From: Kitasatospora griseola
GTDB lineage: Bacteria > Actinomycetota > Actinomycetes > Streptomycetales > Streptomycetaceae
DNA: 45,470 nucleotides
Direction: 5' to 3'
NCBI RefSeq assembly: GCF_014648555.1
Contig: NZ_BMRI01000007.1
Span: 52,156-97,625 of the forward strand
How positions within the stretch are numbered: the first letter of the stretch is position 1; every line of letters begins with the position of its first letter. The notes under the pieces were generated by a model that saw nothing but the letters and a program-made list of their open reading frames with translations, did not search any database and had not been told where the DNA came from. The position numbers and the translations under genes are program-made. Positions 23,858 through 32,688 of the stretch are shown one piece after another.

Positions 23858-24783
23858 TGGCCGACACCACCTCGGAGTTCTTCGGCGCGGCCGTCGCCCT
23901 GGAGCCCGTCGCGCCCGAGCACTTCGACCTCGCGTTCACCGCCGTCACCCAGCCCTGCCCGTGGCCCAAGGCGTACGGCGGCGACCTGGTCGCGCAGGCG
24001 GCGGCCGCGGCCATGCGGTCGGTCGAGGACGGCAAGGTTCTGCACTCGATGCACTCCTACTTCATGCGGCCCGCCGAGATCGGCGAACCGGTGCGCCACG
24101 AGGTGGAGCTGCTGCGCGACGGCCGCGGCTACGCGACCCGGCAGGTGCGCGCCTACCAGCGCGGCAAGGCGCTGTACGTGTGCCTGGCCAACTTCGCGGC
24201 GGGCGAGGGCGGCGGCAGCTTCGCCGCCGCGCTGCCCGACTGGGCCGCCGACGGTCTGCCCGGGCCCGAGGAACTGCCGGGCTCCGCCGCGTACTTGGCG
24301 GAGCGCGAGGGCGGGACGATGACCGAGGCCTCCAGGGACTACTGGTCGGCCGGGCGCAGCTTCGACCTGCGGCACGTGCCCGGCCCGGTGTACCTGTCGG
24401 TGGACGGCGGGCGGGCGCCGCACCAGGCGGTCTGGGTGCGGCCGTTCGACGCGCTGCGGCCGGTGGAGGGGTTGAGCGAGGCGCAGCGGGACGCGGCGGC
24501 GCTGGCGTACGTCTGCGACTACACGGTGCTGGAGCCGGTGCTGCGGGTGCTGGGCCTGGCGTGGGCCCGGCCGGGGCTGGTGACGGCGAGCCTGGACCAT
24601 GCGATGTGGTTCCACCGTCCGCCGCGCCCGGGGGTGTTGGACGGGTGGCTGCTGTACGCGCAGCAGGCGGTGGCGGCGGAGTCGGGCCGGGGCCTCGGCG
24701 AGGGGCGGTTCTTCACGCCGGACGGGGTCCATCTGGCGACGGTGGTCCAGGAGGGCATGATCCGGGCGGGGGACGGCAGATGA
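23857..24783 (+). CDS. Acyl-CoA thioesterase II (double hotdog)
   Basis: 308 aa, close to TesB length. First hotdog: KAYGGDLVAQAAAAAMRSV and LHSMHSYFMRPAEIGEPVRHEVELLRDGRGYATRQV. Second hotdog: SLDHAMWFHRP and WLLYAQQAVAAESGRGLGEGRFF, with Gln in the usual Asp/Thr/Gln catalytic network. It hydrolyses acyl-CoA thioesters and probably releases an intermediate acid or rescues CoA in the anthraniloyl-CoA pathway. It is coupled to the cupin upstream (TGATG) and the ligase downstream (ATGA). Confidence 0.92.
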   Translation: MADTTSEFFGAAVALEPVAPEHFDLAFTAVTQPCPWPKAYGGDLVAQAAAAAMRSVEDGKVLHSMHSYFMRPAEIGEPVRHEVELLRDGRGYATRQVRAYQRGKALYVCLANFAAGEGGGSFAAALPDWAADGLPGPEELPGSAAYLAEREGGTMTEASRDYWSAGRSFDLRHVPGPVYLSVDGGRAPHQAVWVRPFDALRPVEGLSEAQRDAAALAYVCDYTVLEPVLRVLGLAWARPGLVTASLDHAMWFHRPPRPGVLDGWLLYAQQAVAAESGRGLGEGRFFTPDGVHLATVVQEGMIRAGDGR

Positions 24784-26453
24784 CGGAGTCCGGTTTCCGT
24801 GACACCTTCGCGCGCGACCACCTGCCGCCGGTCGGGCAGTGGCCGGTGCTGGAGTTCACCACCGAGCTGCTGAAGTATCCCGAACGGCTGAACGCCGCAG
24901 TCGAGTTGCTGGACCGTCAGGTGGCGGAGTTCGGTCCGGACCGGCCGGCGCTGCGCACGCCGGGCGGGGAGGTGTGGACGTACGGCGAGTTGCAGTCGCG
25001 GTCGGCGCAGGTCGCGCAGGTGCTGACCGAGGATCTGGGGCTGGTGCCGGGCAACCGGGTGCTGCTGCGTTCGCCGAACAATCCGTGGGCGGTGGCGGCC
25101 TGGCTGGGCGTGCTGCGGGCCGGCGGGATCGCGGTGGCGACCATGGCGGCGTTGCGTGCGCGGGAGTTGGGGCCGATCGTGGCGAAGACCCGGCCGGCGG
25201 TGGCGCTGGTCGACCACCGTTTCTTGGACGAGGTGAGAGGCCTGGACGAGGTGCGCGGTCTGCCCGGCCTCGCGGTGGTGGCGGTCGGCGGCGACGCGGC
25301 GGACGACCTGGTGCGGCGGGCGGCCGGGAAGGCCGGCCGGTTCGCGGCGGCGGACACGGCGGCGGACGACGTGGCGCTGTTCGGGCCGACCTCGGGGACC
25401 ACCGGCGTCCCGAAGGTCACGGTGCACTTCCACCGCGATCTGCTGTCGATCGACAACACCTTCGGCCGGTGCACGCTGCGGCTGCGGCCGGACGACCTGG
25501 TGGCGTGCACGGCGCCGCTGGCGTTCACCTTCGGGCTGGGGATGCTGGTGGTGTTCCCGCTGCGGGCGGGGGCGTGCGCGTTCCTGACCGAGTCGGCGAC
25601 GCCGGCGGAGCTGGCGGCGCTGGTCGCGGAGCACGGGGTGACGGTGCTGGCGACGGCGCCGACCGCGTACCGGCAGATCGTCAAGTCCGGTCTGGCGCAG
25701 CGGCTTTCGGGATTGCGGGTCGCGGTGAGCGCGGGTGAGCACATTCCCCGGGAGGTGTGGGAGCGGCTGCGGGCGGAGACCGGTCTGCGGGTGGTGGACG
25801 GCATCGGGGCGACGGAGCTGCTGCACATCTTCGTCTCGGCGGCCGGGGACGAGATCCGTCCCGGTGCGACGGGCCGGCCGGTGCCGGGGTTCCGGGCCGC
25901 GGTGCTGGGCCCGGACGGCGAGGAGCTCGGCCCGGGCGTCGAGGGCCGGCTGGCGGTGATCGGCCCGGTCGGCTGCCGCTACCTGGACGACGAGCGGCAG
26001 GCGGACTACGTCGTCAACGGCTGGAACGTCACCGGGGACACCTTCGTCCGCGACGAGGACGGCTATTTCTGGTACCGGGCGCGCAGCGACAACATGATCG
26101 TCTCGTCCGGCTACAACATCGCGGGCCCGGAGGTGGAGGCCGCCGTGGACACCCACCCGGACGTGCTGGAGTCGGCGGTGGTGGCCGCGCCCGATGCCGA
26201 ACGCGGCTCGGTGGTCTGCGCGTTCGTGGTGCTGCGGGCGGGCGTGGCGGCGGACGCGGCGACCGCCCGGAGCATCCAGGACCACGTGAAGCAGCAGCTC
26301 GCGCCGTACAAGTACCCGCGCGAGGTGCGGTTCGTCGAGGCGCTGCCGCGCAATCCGAGCGGCAAGCTCCAGCATTTCCGGCTCCGCCGGCTCGTCGGGG
26401 ACTCGGCGGCGGGCACGGCGGGCGACGGTACGGCAGTGGAGGGCACGGCATGA
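24780..26453 (+). CDS. Aryl-CoA ligase, benzoate/2-aminobenzoate-CoA ligase family
   Basis: 557 aa ANL-family enzyme. Visible motifs: FGPTSGTTGVPK (P-loop), LAFTFGLGMLVVFPL, GIGATELLHIFVSA (A5), VTGDTFVRDEDGYFWY (A7) and the catalytic lysine region NPSGKLQHFRLR (A10). The benzoate-CoA-ligase-like HIFVS aromatic-pocket segment and the partner gene argue for anthranilate as substrate: ATP + aryl acid + CoA gives aryl-CoA. A short repeat (VRGLDEVRGL) near residue 155 is a minor oddity. It overlaps both neighbours by 4 bases. Confidence 0.88.
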   Translation: MTESGFRDTFARDHLPPVGQWPVLEFTTELLKYPERLNAAVELLDRQVAEFGPDRPALRTPGGEVWTYGELQSRSAQVAQVLTEDLGLVPGNRVLLRSPNNPWAVAAWLGVLRAGGIAVATMAALRARELGPIVAKTRPAVALVDHRFLDEVRGLDEVRGLPGLAVVAVGGDAADDLVRRAAGKAGRFAAADTAADDVALFGPTSGTTGVPKVTVHFHRDLLSIDNTFGRCTLRLRPDDLVACTAPLAFTFGLGMLVVFPLRAGACAFLTESATPAELAALVAEHGVTVLATAPTAYRQIVKSGLAQRLSGLRVAVSAGEHIPREVWERLRAETGLRVVDGIGATELLHIFVSAAGDEIRPGATGRPVPGFRAAVLGPDGEELGPGVEGRLAVIGPVGCRYLDDERQADYVVNGWNVTGDTFVRDEDGYFWYRARSDNMIVSSGYNIAGPEVEAAVDTHPDVLESAVVAAPDAERGSVVCAFVVLRAGVAADAATARSIQDHVKQQLAPYKYPREVRFVEALPRNPSGKLQHFRLRRLVGDSAAGTAGDGTAVEGTA

Positions 26454-28822
26454 GGATCGCGGTGGTCGGCGGCGGGCCCGGTGGGCTGTACTTCGCCTCG
26501 CTGATGAAGCAGTTGGACCCGGCGCACCGGGTGACGGTGTGGGAGCGCAACGCCCCCGAGGACACCTTCGGCTTCGGCGTGGTGTTCTCCGACGAGACGC
26601 TGACCGGCATCGCGGGCGCGGACGAGACGGTGCACGCCGCGATGGAGCGCGGCTTCGCCCGCTGGACCGACATCGACGTCGACTTCCGCGGCCACCGGTT
26701 CACCGTCGGCGGGCAGGGCTTCGCCGCGATGGGCCGGAAGGAGCTGCTGCGGATCCTCCAGCAGCGGGCGGCGGAGCTCGGCGTGCGCGTCCACTACCGC
26801 ACTACGGCGCCGGGCGTCGAGGAGCTGCGGGCCGGGCACGACCTGGTGCTGGCCGCGGACGGGGTGCACTCCGCGGTGCGGGCCGAGCGCGCCGAGGTGT
26901 TCCGCCCGTCGCTGGACCGCCGGCGCAACAAGTACATCTGGCTCGGCACCGACCTGGTCTTCGAGGCGTTCCAGTTCTTCGTCAAGCAGACGCAGTGGGG
27001 CACCATGCAGATCCACGGCTACCCGTACTCGGAGGCGGGTTCGACGTTCATCGTGGAGATGCACGAGGAGGTGTGGCGGCGGGCCGGTTTCGACCGCACC
27101 GACGGGCGGGAGTTCGGGCCGGGCGAGTCGGACGAGCACGCGGTCTCCCGGATCGCCGAGATCTTCGCCGAGGAGCTGAAGGGCCATCAGGTCCTGTCCA
27201 ACCGCTCGCGCTGGCTGAACTTCACCACCGTCCGCAACGAACGCTGGTACGACGGCGAGGTGGTGCTGCTGGGCGACGCCGCGCACACCGCGCACTTCTC
27301 GATCGGCTCCGGCACCAAGCTCGCCATGGAGGACGCCCTGGCGCTGGCGGCCTGCCTGCACGAGCAGCCGTCCGTGCCCGAGGCGCTGGCCGCGTACCAG
27401 GCGGAGCGCAAGCCGGTGGTGGAGTCGACGCAGCGGGCCGCGCAGGCCTCGCTGGAGTGGTTCGAGAACATCGGCATGTACGCCGACCAGGAGCCGGCCC
27501 AGTTCGTCTTCAACCTGCTGACCCGCTCGCGCCGGATCACCTTCGAGAACCTGAAGGAGCGGGACGCGGAGTTCGCGGCCCTGGTGGAGGGCGAGTTCGC
27601 CGCACGGCAGGGGACGGCGGCGGCCCCGGCGATGTTCCAGCCGGTGCGGATCGGCGCACTGGAACTGAACAATCGGATCATCGTCTCGCCGGTGGACATG
27701 TACTCCGCGACGGACGGCGTGCCCGGCGACTTCCACCTGGTGCACCTGGGCTCCAAGGCGCTCGGCGGCGCGGGCCTGGTGATGACCGAGATGGTCTGCG
27801 TCTCCCCCGAGGGCCGGATCACCCCGGGCTGCGCGGGCCTGTGGGACGACGGGCAGCGCGAGGCCTGGCGGCGCGTCACCTCCTTCGTCCACGAGCGCAG
27901 TTCGGCGAAGATCGGCCTGCAGCTCGGACACTCCGGCCGCAAGGGCTCGACCAGGCTGATGTGGGAGGGCATCGACGAGCCGCTGCCGGACGGCAACTGG
28001 GAGGTGATCGGCCCGTCCGCGCTGCCGTACGGGCCGGGCTGCCACGTGCCGCGCGAGGCGACCCGGGCCGATCTGGACCGGGTGGTCGCCGACTTCGAGG
28101 CAGCCGCCCGACGCGGGGTGGACGCGGGCTTCGACCTGATCGAGGTGCACGCCGCGCACGGCTACCTGCTCTCCTCCTTCCTCTCCCCCGTCGCCAACCG
28201 CCGCACCGACGAGTACGGCGGGAGCCTGCAGCGGCGGCTGCGCTTCCCGCTGGAGGTGTTCGACGCGGTCCGGCGGGCCGTGCCGGAGCGGATCCCGGTG
28301 ACGGTGCGCATCTCGGCGACCGACTGGCTGCCGGACGGCACCACCGCGGAGGATGCGGTGGAGATCGCCCGGGCCTTCGTCGAGCACGGCGCGGCAGCGA
28401 TCGACGTCTCCTCCGGGCAGGTCGCCAAGGACGAGCGGCCGGCCTACGGGCGCTCCTACCAGACGCCGTTCGCCGACCGGATCCGCCACCGGGTGGCCGC
28501 CCCGGCCGGGGTGCAGGTGATCGCGGTGGGCGCGATCTCCTCCTGGGACGACGTCAACTCGATCCTGCTGGCCGGGCGCGCCGACCTGTGCGCGCTGGGC
28601 CGCACCCAGCTGTACGACCCGCAGTGGACGCTGCACGCGGCCGCCGAACAGGACTACCGGGGCGCGGGCGCCGAGTGGCCGGTGCAGTGGCGGGCCGGTC
28701 GCCGCCGGCCGCCCACCTCGCGCACCGACCGGATCCCGCCGCGGCTGTCGCTGCTGCGCGACGGCGCTCCCGGGACGGTGCACCTGCGGTGGACGCCGGG
28801 CCGGATCGAGGTGTCCGCATGA
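26450..28822 (+). CDS. Anthraniloyl-CoA monooxygenase/reductase-type fusion (salicylyl-CoA 5-hydroxylase family)
   Basis: 790 aa with two enzymes in one chain. Residues 1 to about 385 form a flavoprotein monooxygenase: GGGPGGLYFASLMK, VVFSDET, VLAADGVHSAVRAE and GDAAHTAHFSIGSG. Residues about 395-790 form an Old Yellow Enzyme-like barrel: PVRIGALELNNRIIVSPV, IGLQLGHSGRKGS, VHAAHGYLLSSFLSP and ITPGCAGLW. This is the architecture of 2-aminobenzoyl-CoA monooxygenase/reductase, which hydroxylates and then partly dearomatises anthraniloyl-CoA. Salicylyl-CoA 5-hydroxylases normally lack or differ in the second part. It overlaps the ligase by 4 bases. Confidence 0.92.
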   Translation: MRIAVVGGGPGGLYFASLMKQLDPAHRVTVWERNAPEDTFGFGVVFSDETLTGIAGADETVHAAMERGFARWTDIDVDFRGHRFTVGGQGFAAMGRKELLRILQQRAAELGVRVHYRTTAPGVEELRAGHDLVLAADGVHSAVRAERAEVFRPSLDRRRNKYIWLGTDLVFEAFQFFVKQTQWGTMQIHGYPYSEAGSTFIVEMHEEVWRRAGFDRTDGREFGPGESDEHAVSRIAEIFAEELKGHQVLSNRSRWLNFTTVRNERWYDGEVVLLGDAAHTAHFSIGSGTKLAMEDALALAACLHEQPSVPEALAAYQAERKPVVESTQRAAQASLEWFENIGMYADQEPAQFVFNLLTRSRRITFENLKERDAEFAALVEGEFAARQGTAAAPAMFQPVRIGALELNNRIIVSPVDMYSATDGVPGDFHLVHLGSKALGGAGLVMTEMVCVSPEGRITPGCAGLWDDGQREAWRRVTSFVHERSSAKIGLQLGHSGRKGSTRLMWEGIDEPLPDGNWEVIGPSALPYGPGCHVPREATRADLDRVVADFEAAARRGVDAGFDLIEVHAAHGYLLSSFLSPVANRRTDEYGGSLQRRLRFPLEVFDAVRRAVPERIPVTVRISATDWLPDGTTAEDAVEIARAFVEHGAAAIDVSSGQVAKDERPAYGRSYQTPFADRIRHRVAAPAGVQVIAVGAISSWDDVNSILLAGRADLCALGRTQLYDPQWTLHAAAEQDYRGAGAEWPVQWRAGRRRPPTSRTDRIPPRLSLLRDGAPGTVHLRWTPGRIEVSA

Positions 28823-28868
28823 CCAGCGCGGTCCGATCATCGGTTCGGCGTCCGCCATACTCGGTGGG

Positions 28869-29720
28869 ATGAGCGAGACGATGGAGGCCCGGCCCGCCGC
28901 GGCGCGCCGTTCCCGGACCGTGCTGGTGACCTTCCTCGGCGCCGTCGTCCGCAAGCTGGGCAACTGGATGCCGATCGCCGGCACCGTCGAGCTGCTCACC
29001 CAGGCCGGCCTGGACGCCTCCAGCGTCCGCACCGCGGTGTTCCGCCTCAAGCAGCGCGGCTGGCTGGAGCCGCAGACCCGCTCCGGGGTGCGCGGCTACG
29101 CGCTGACGCCCGCCGCGCTGGAGGCGCTGGCCGCCGGCGACGAGGTGATCTGGCACGCCCGGCAGCCCGCCGACCTCGCCGACGGCTGGTGCCTCGTCAA
29201 CTTCTCGGTGCCGGAGTCCGCCCGGGCCAAGCGCCACCAGCTGACCGCGCACCTGGCCGCGCTCGGCTTCGGCAACATCGGCGCGGCGGTGTGGATCGCT
29301 CCCGCCCGGATGCTCCCCGCCGCCGTCCGGGCCATCGCCGAACTCGACCTGACCGACCAGTGCGCCGTCTTCACCGGCGACCACGTGGGCGGGCAGGACC
29401 TCGCCGGAATGGTCCGCAAGGGCTGGGACCTGGCCGAGATCGACCGCCGCTACCGGGAGTTCCTCACCGACCGGACCGCCGAGGCCGACCTGCTGGCCAC
29501 CGCCGCGTTCGTGGACGGCCGGGACGCCTTCGTCGGCTACCTGTCGGTGGTCGACGACTGGCGCAAGCTCCCGTTCCGCGACCCCGGCCTGCCCCCGCAG
29601 GTCCTGCCGCCGGACTGGTCCGGCCCTGCCGCCCTCCACCTCTTCGAACGCCTGGTCGCCGCCCTGGAGGGCCGCGCCCTGGCGCACGCCGCACCCTACT
29701 GGTCCGTCAGGGGGCGCTGA
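28869..29720 (+). CDS. PaaX-family transcriptional regulator
   Basis: 283 aa. The N-terminal winged helix (FLGAVVRKLGNWMPIAGTVEL, LLTQAGLDASSVRTAVFRLKQRGWLE) and the long C-terminal ligand/dimerisation region (GWCLVNFSVPES, LGFGNIGAAVWIAP) match PaaX, the aryl-CoA-responsive repressor of phenylacetate degradation. It closes the catabolic operon 46 bp after the fusion gene. It probably represses the cluster until an aryl-CoA intermediate appears, perhaps through the palindrome at 22360. Confidence 0.9.
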   Translation: MSETMEARPAAARRSRTVLVTFLGAVVRKLGNWMPIAGTVELLTQAGLDASSVRTAVFRLKQRGWLEPQTRSGVRGYALTPAALEALAAGDEVIWHARQPADLADGWCLVNFSVPESARAKRHQLTAHLAALGFGNIGAAVWIAPARMLPAAVRAIAELDLTDQCAVFTGDHVGGQDLAGMVRKGWDLAEIDRRYREFLTDRTAEADLLATAAFVDGRDAFVGYLSVVDDWRKLPFRDPGLPPQVLPPDWSGPAALHLFERLVAALEGRALAHAAPYWSVRGR

Positions 29721-30101
29721 GCCGCCGAAGTGAGCGCGGGCAGCGGCCGGACGGGCGGGTGGCCCCGGGTGTCGCACGGTGTCCGAACTGCCTGCCGGCG
29801 GCGCTCGACACAGTGAGTCACCGCCCGGCCGCCCGCCGAGTGGCTGCGGAGCCGCGCGAGCGCCGGCCGGCCCGCCTCGTCCGGGCCCAACTCGCGCGGA
29901 CCGGACGGCCCGTCGCCCTCGGCGCCCTCGGCGGCGCGCTGTCGGTCGCGTCCCCCTCGTCGCGGGCCGCCGGTCACCGGGCGCGACCGACACAGCCGCA
30001 CCACTCCGACAGGCCGGATCCGGCCGGTGCCGAGATGATCGGGGGTGGGCGCCCGCCGGGCATCGAGAACGGCGGCCGCAAGAACCGCGAGGAGGCCTCT
30101 G
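29721..30101. other. Gene-free interval
   Basis: 381 bp of GC-rich sequence without a convincing gene on either strand. No strong terminator for the PaaX gene was seen. GAGGAGG at the end is the Shine-Dalgarno of the DUF2252 gene. Confidence 0.5.
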
Positions 30102-31532
30102 ATGGCACAGGAGTCGACCACGGCGATCCGGGCCGTGCCGGGCGCGACGCCCGAGGAGCGGGCGGCGCTCGGGCGGGCGGCCCGGCGCCGTGCCCCGCGT
30201 TCGAGCCACGCGGAGTTCCGGCCCGGGAAGAACCGTCCGGACCCGCTGAAGATCCTTCAGGCGCAGTCGGCGACCCGGGTGCCGGAGCTGGTGCCGATCC
30301 GGTACGCCCGGATGACGGAGTCGCCGTTCCGGTTCTACCGGGGCGCCGCCGCGATCATGGCCTCGGACCTGGCCGGCTCGCCCGACTCCGGCATCCGGGC
30401 CCAGCTGTGCGGTGACGCCCACCTGCTGAACTTCCGACTGCTGGCCTCGCCGGAGCGTCAACTGCTGTTCGACATCAACGACTTCGACGAAACGCTGCCC
30501 GGCCCCTGGGAGTGGGACGTGAAGCGGCTGGCGGCCAGCCTGGTGATCGCTGGACGCGCCAACGACTTCGACGACGGAGTGCGGGCCGGCATCGTCCGGG
30601 CGACCGTCCGCGCCTACCGCGAGTCGATGATCCGCTTCGCCGGCATGCGCAACCTCGACGTCTGGTACAGCCGGATGGACGCCGACCGGCTCCGGGCGCT
30701 GGCCACCGAGCACCTCCGCAAGCGCGGCCGGAAGGCGCTGGACCGCAGCATGGCGAAGGCCCGTACCCGCGACAGCCTCCAGGTCTTCGACAAGCTCACC
30801 CGGGTGATCGACGGGGAGGTGCGGATCGCCCCCGACCCGCCGCTGCTGGTGCCCATCGACGAACTGCTGCCGGAGATCGAACGCGCCGCGCTGGAGCAGG
30901 AGTTCCACGGCATGATCGAGCGCTACGGCCGCACCCTCGCCTCCGACCGGCGCACCCTGCTGGCCGACTACCGGCTGGTCGACGTGGCCCGCAAGGTGGT
31001 CGGCGTCGGCAGTGTCGGCACCCGTTGCTGGATCTTCCTGCTGCTCGGCCGCGACGGCCGCGACCCGCTGTTCCTCCAGGCCAAGGAGGCCGACCAGTCC
31101 GTCCTGGCCGCCCACCTCGGCTCCGGCGAGTACGACAACCAGGGCGAACGGGTGGTCTCCGGCCAGCGGCTGATGCAGGCCGCCAGCGACATCTTCCTGG
31201 GCTGGGAGCGGGCGCTGGGCATCGACGGCCGGCGCCGCGACTTCTACGTCCGCCAACTGCGCGACTGGAAGGGCATCGTGGTCGCCGAGGACCTGCTGCC
31301 GGCCGGCATGAAGGCGTTCGGCGAGATCTGCGGCTTCACCCTGGCCCGCGCCCACGCCCGCTCCGGCGACCGGATCGCCATCGCCGCGTACCTGGGCAAC
31401 GGCGACGCGTTCGACCGCGCCCTGGTGCCGTTCGCCGAGGCGTACGCCGACCGGAACGAACGCGACCACCGGGCGCTGGTCGACGCCGTCCGGGCCGGCC
31501 GACTGCCTGCCCAGGAACTGCCGGAGCACTAG
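30102..31532 (+). CDS. DUF2252 family protein
   Basis: 476 aa from the ATG with GAGGAGG upstream, a normal family length. Kinase-like-fold landmarks of DUF2252 are visible: PFRFYRGAAAIMASDLA, GDAHLLNFRLLASPE, FDINDFDETLPGPWEWDVKRLAASLVIAGR and GVGSVGTRCWIFLL. LQAKEADQSVL and RDFYVRQLRDWKG follow. The family is widespread in actinobacteria and related in fold to aminoglycoside-phosphotransferase-like proteins; its substrate is unknown. A hairpin right at the stop ends the transcript. Confidence 0.9.
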   Translation: MAQESTTAIRAVPGATPEERAALGRAARRRAPRSSHAEFRPGKNRPDPLKILQAQSATRVPELVPIRYARMTESPFRFYRGAAAIMASDLAGSPDSGIRAQLCGDAHLLNFRLLASPERQLLFDINDFDETLPGPWEWDVKRLAASLVIAGRANDFDDGVRAGIVRATVRAYRESMIRFAGMRNLDVWYSRMDADRLRALATEHLRKRGRKALDRSMAKARTRDSLQVFDKLTRVIDGEVRIAPDPPLLVPIDELLPEIERAALEQEFHGMIERYGRTLASDRRTLLADYRLVDVARKVVGVGSVGTRCWIFLLLGRDGRDPLFLQAKEADQSVLAAHLGSGEYDNQGERVVSGQRLMQAASDIFLGWERALGIDGRRRDFYVRQLRDWKGIVVAEDLLPAGMKAFGEICGFTLARAHARSGDRIAIAAYLGNGDAFDRALVPFAEAYADRNERDHRALVDAVRAGRLPAQELPEH

Positions 31533-31555
31533 CGCCCGGACCGGACGCCGGGCGC
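31532..31555 (+). terminator. Hairpin terminator after DUF2252
   Basis: GCGCCCGG-N8-CCGGGCGC, an 8-bp perfect stem starting at the last base of the stop codon. It separates this gene from the CIS operon. Confidence 0.6.
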
Positions 31556-31577
31556 GGGAGCCACTGACCGTCAGGGC

Positions 31578-31655
31578 TGTCCGGTCGAAAAGGGGCGGCG
31601 TAGGGTGGCCGTGAACCGAGCGTCCGGTCCGAAGCGACACCCCCCGTGCGCTTCG
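31578..31655 (+). promoter_or_regulatory. Candidate CIS promoter and leader hairpin
   Basis: TAGGGT at 31601-31606 resembles a Streptomyces -10, with a loose -35 (TGTCCG) 17 bp upstream. Downstream, CGAAGCG at 31630-31636 and CGCTTCG at 31649-31655 form a 7-bp stem with further CAC/GTG pairs inside. The promoter call is weak. Confidence 0.35.
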
Positions 31656-31712
31656 TGACGGACGGTCCGCGCGATTCACCATGCACAGTGCGCGACGCAC
31701 GCGGGATTTGGC

Positions 31713-32540
31713 ATGAACACATTCTGCGATCAGCTGATGATCCGATACCTGGATCCGCCCCGGATCCAGGACCTGCTGGTACCCGCCGACGACCCCGACA
31801 AGAACCGGCTGCGCTCGCTGCTGGCGTCCGTGTACGAGCCCAGCACCCTGGAAGTGCGGGTCCTGGAGGCCCCCCACGTCCTGACGACGCAGTTCCAGGT
31901 TCCGCTCGACGACCCGCTGACGGTACGGGCGAACTGGGAGAAGCTGCTGCCCGACACCGCCCAGGCGCGGGCCGTCCTGGAGATCCCTCGCACCGGCCCG
32001 CCGCTCTGGATCGACGTCGCGCTGGACACCCGGGTCACCGCCCAGGTCGCGCTGACCAGTGGCGCGCTGGACGCCCTCGCCTCCGAGGACCTCACCGGGC
32101 TCTCCCAGCAGGAGTTCGCCGCCCGGTTCGCGTTCCTCGACCTCGCCGACCTGATGCGCCGTGCCCACGTGGCCGACTACCAGGAACTCCAGGCGGATTT
32201 CCCCCGGCTCTACCGGCTGCACTACGCGCAGCCCCCGCCCTTCGACCCCGCCGCGCCCGGCCGCACCTTCCGACTGCACATCTCGGCGCTGGTCTTCCCC
32301 GACCTGGACGACCTCGCCGGCGCGCTGCGCCGCCTGGTGCAGAGCCGGCAGGCGCTGGACGAGTCCCGTCCGCACCCCGACGAGTACGACGGCGGGGCGG
32401 TGCTGGCCGCCGGCGCATGGCTGGCGGTCTTCCCCAGGGCTGCGACGTTTCCGAACCCCGAACCCGCCGGCCTGGAGCAGCAGGTGACCGACCTGCTGGC
32501 CACGGACGGCTTCGTAGCCGCATTCGAGACCACGACCTGA
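31713..32540 (+). CDS. Uncharacterised protein leading the contractile injection locus
   Basis: 275 aa. The start has only a weak Shine-Dalgarno; an ATG eight codons in (MIRYLDPPRIQDLL) is an alternative. The sequence is acidic and mixed alpha/beta: DDPDKNRLRSLLASVYEPST, RVLEAPHVLTTQFQVP, WIDVALDTRVTAQVALTSG, then VADYQELQADFPRLYRLHYA and FRLHISALVFPDLDDLAGAL. No signal peptide or transmembrane helix. It is 148 bp upstream of the sheath gene in the same direction. A tail-terminator, cap or assembly role would fit its place, but no family was recognised. Confidence 0.65.
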   Translation: MNTFCDQLMIRYLDPPRIQDLLVPADDPDKNRLRSLLASVYEPSTLEVRVLEAPHVLTTQFQVPLDDPLTVRANWEKLLPDTAQARAVLEIPRTGPPLWIDVALDTRVTAQVALTSGALDALASEDLTGLSQQEFAARFAFLDLADLMRRAHVADYQELQADFPRLYRLHYAQPPPFDPAAPGRTFRLHISALVFPDLDDLAGALRRLVQSRQALDESRPHPDEYDGGAVLAAGAWLAVFPRAATFPNPEPAGLEQQVTDLLATDGFVAAFETTT

Positions 32541-32688
32541 GCGAGAGGGCGCCCCTGGAACCTGAAGACCCGAAACCTGCAGACCACCTTCGAAGCCTGT
32601 CGGCCGGGACCGCCCCGGACGAGTTCTCGTCCGGCCCAGGATCGGCCCGGACCGACGCGCCGTCACCGCATCACGTAGGGAGCGGTCG

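Noticed and set aside
29696..30121. Minus-strand 141-codon frame in the PaaX-DUF2252 gap
   Set aside because: No Shine-Dalgarno, extends over both flanking genes, Arg/Pro-rich with no motif.
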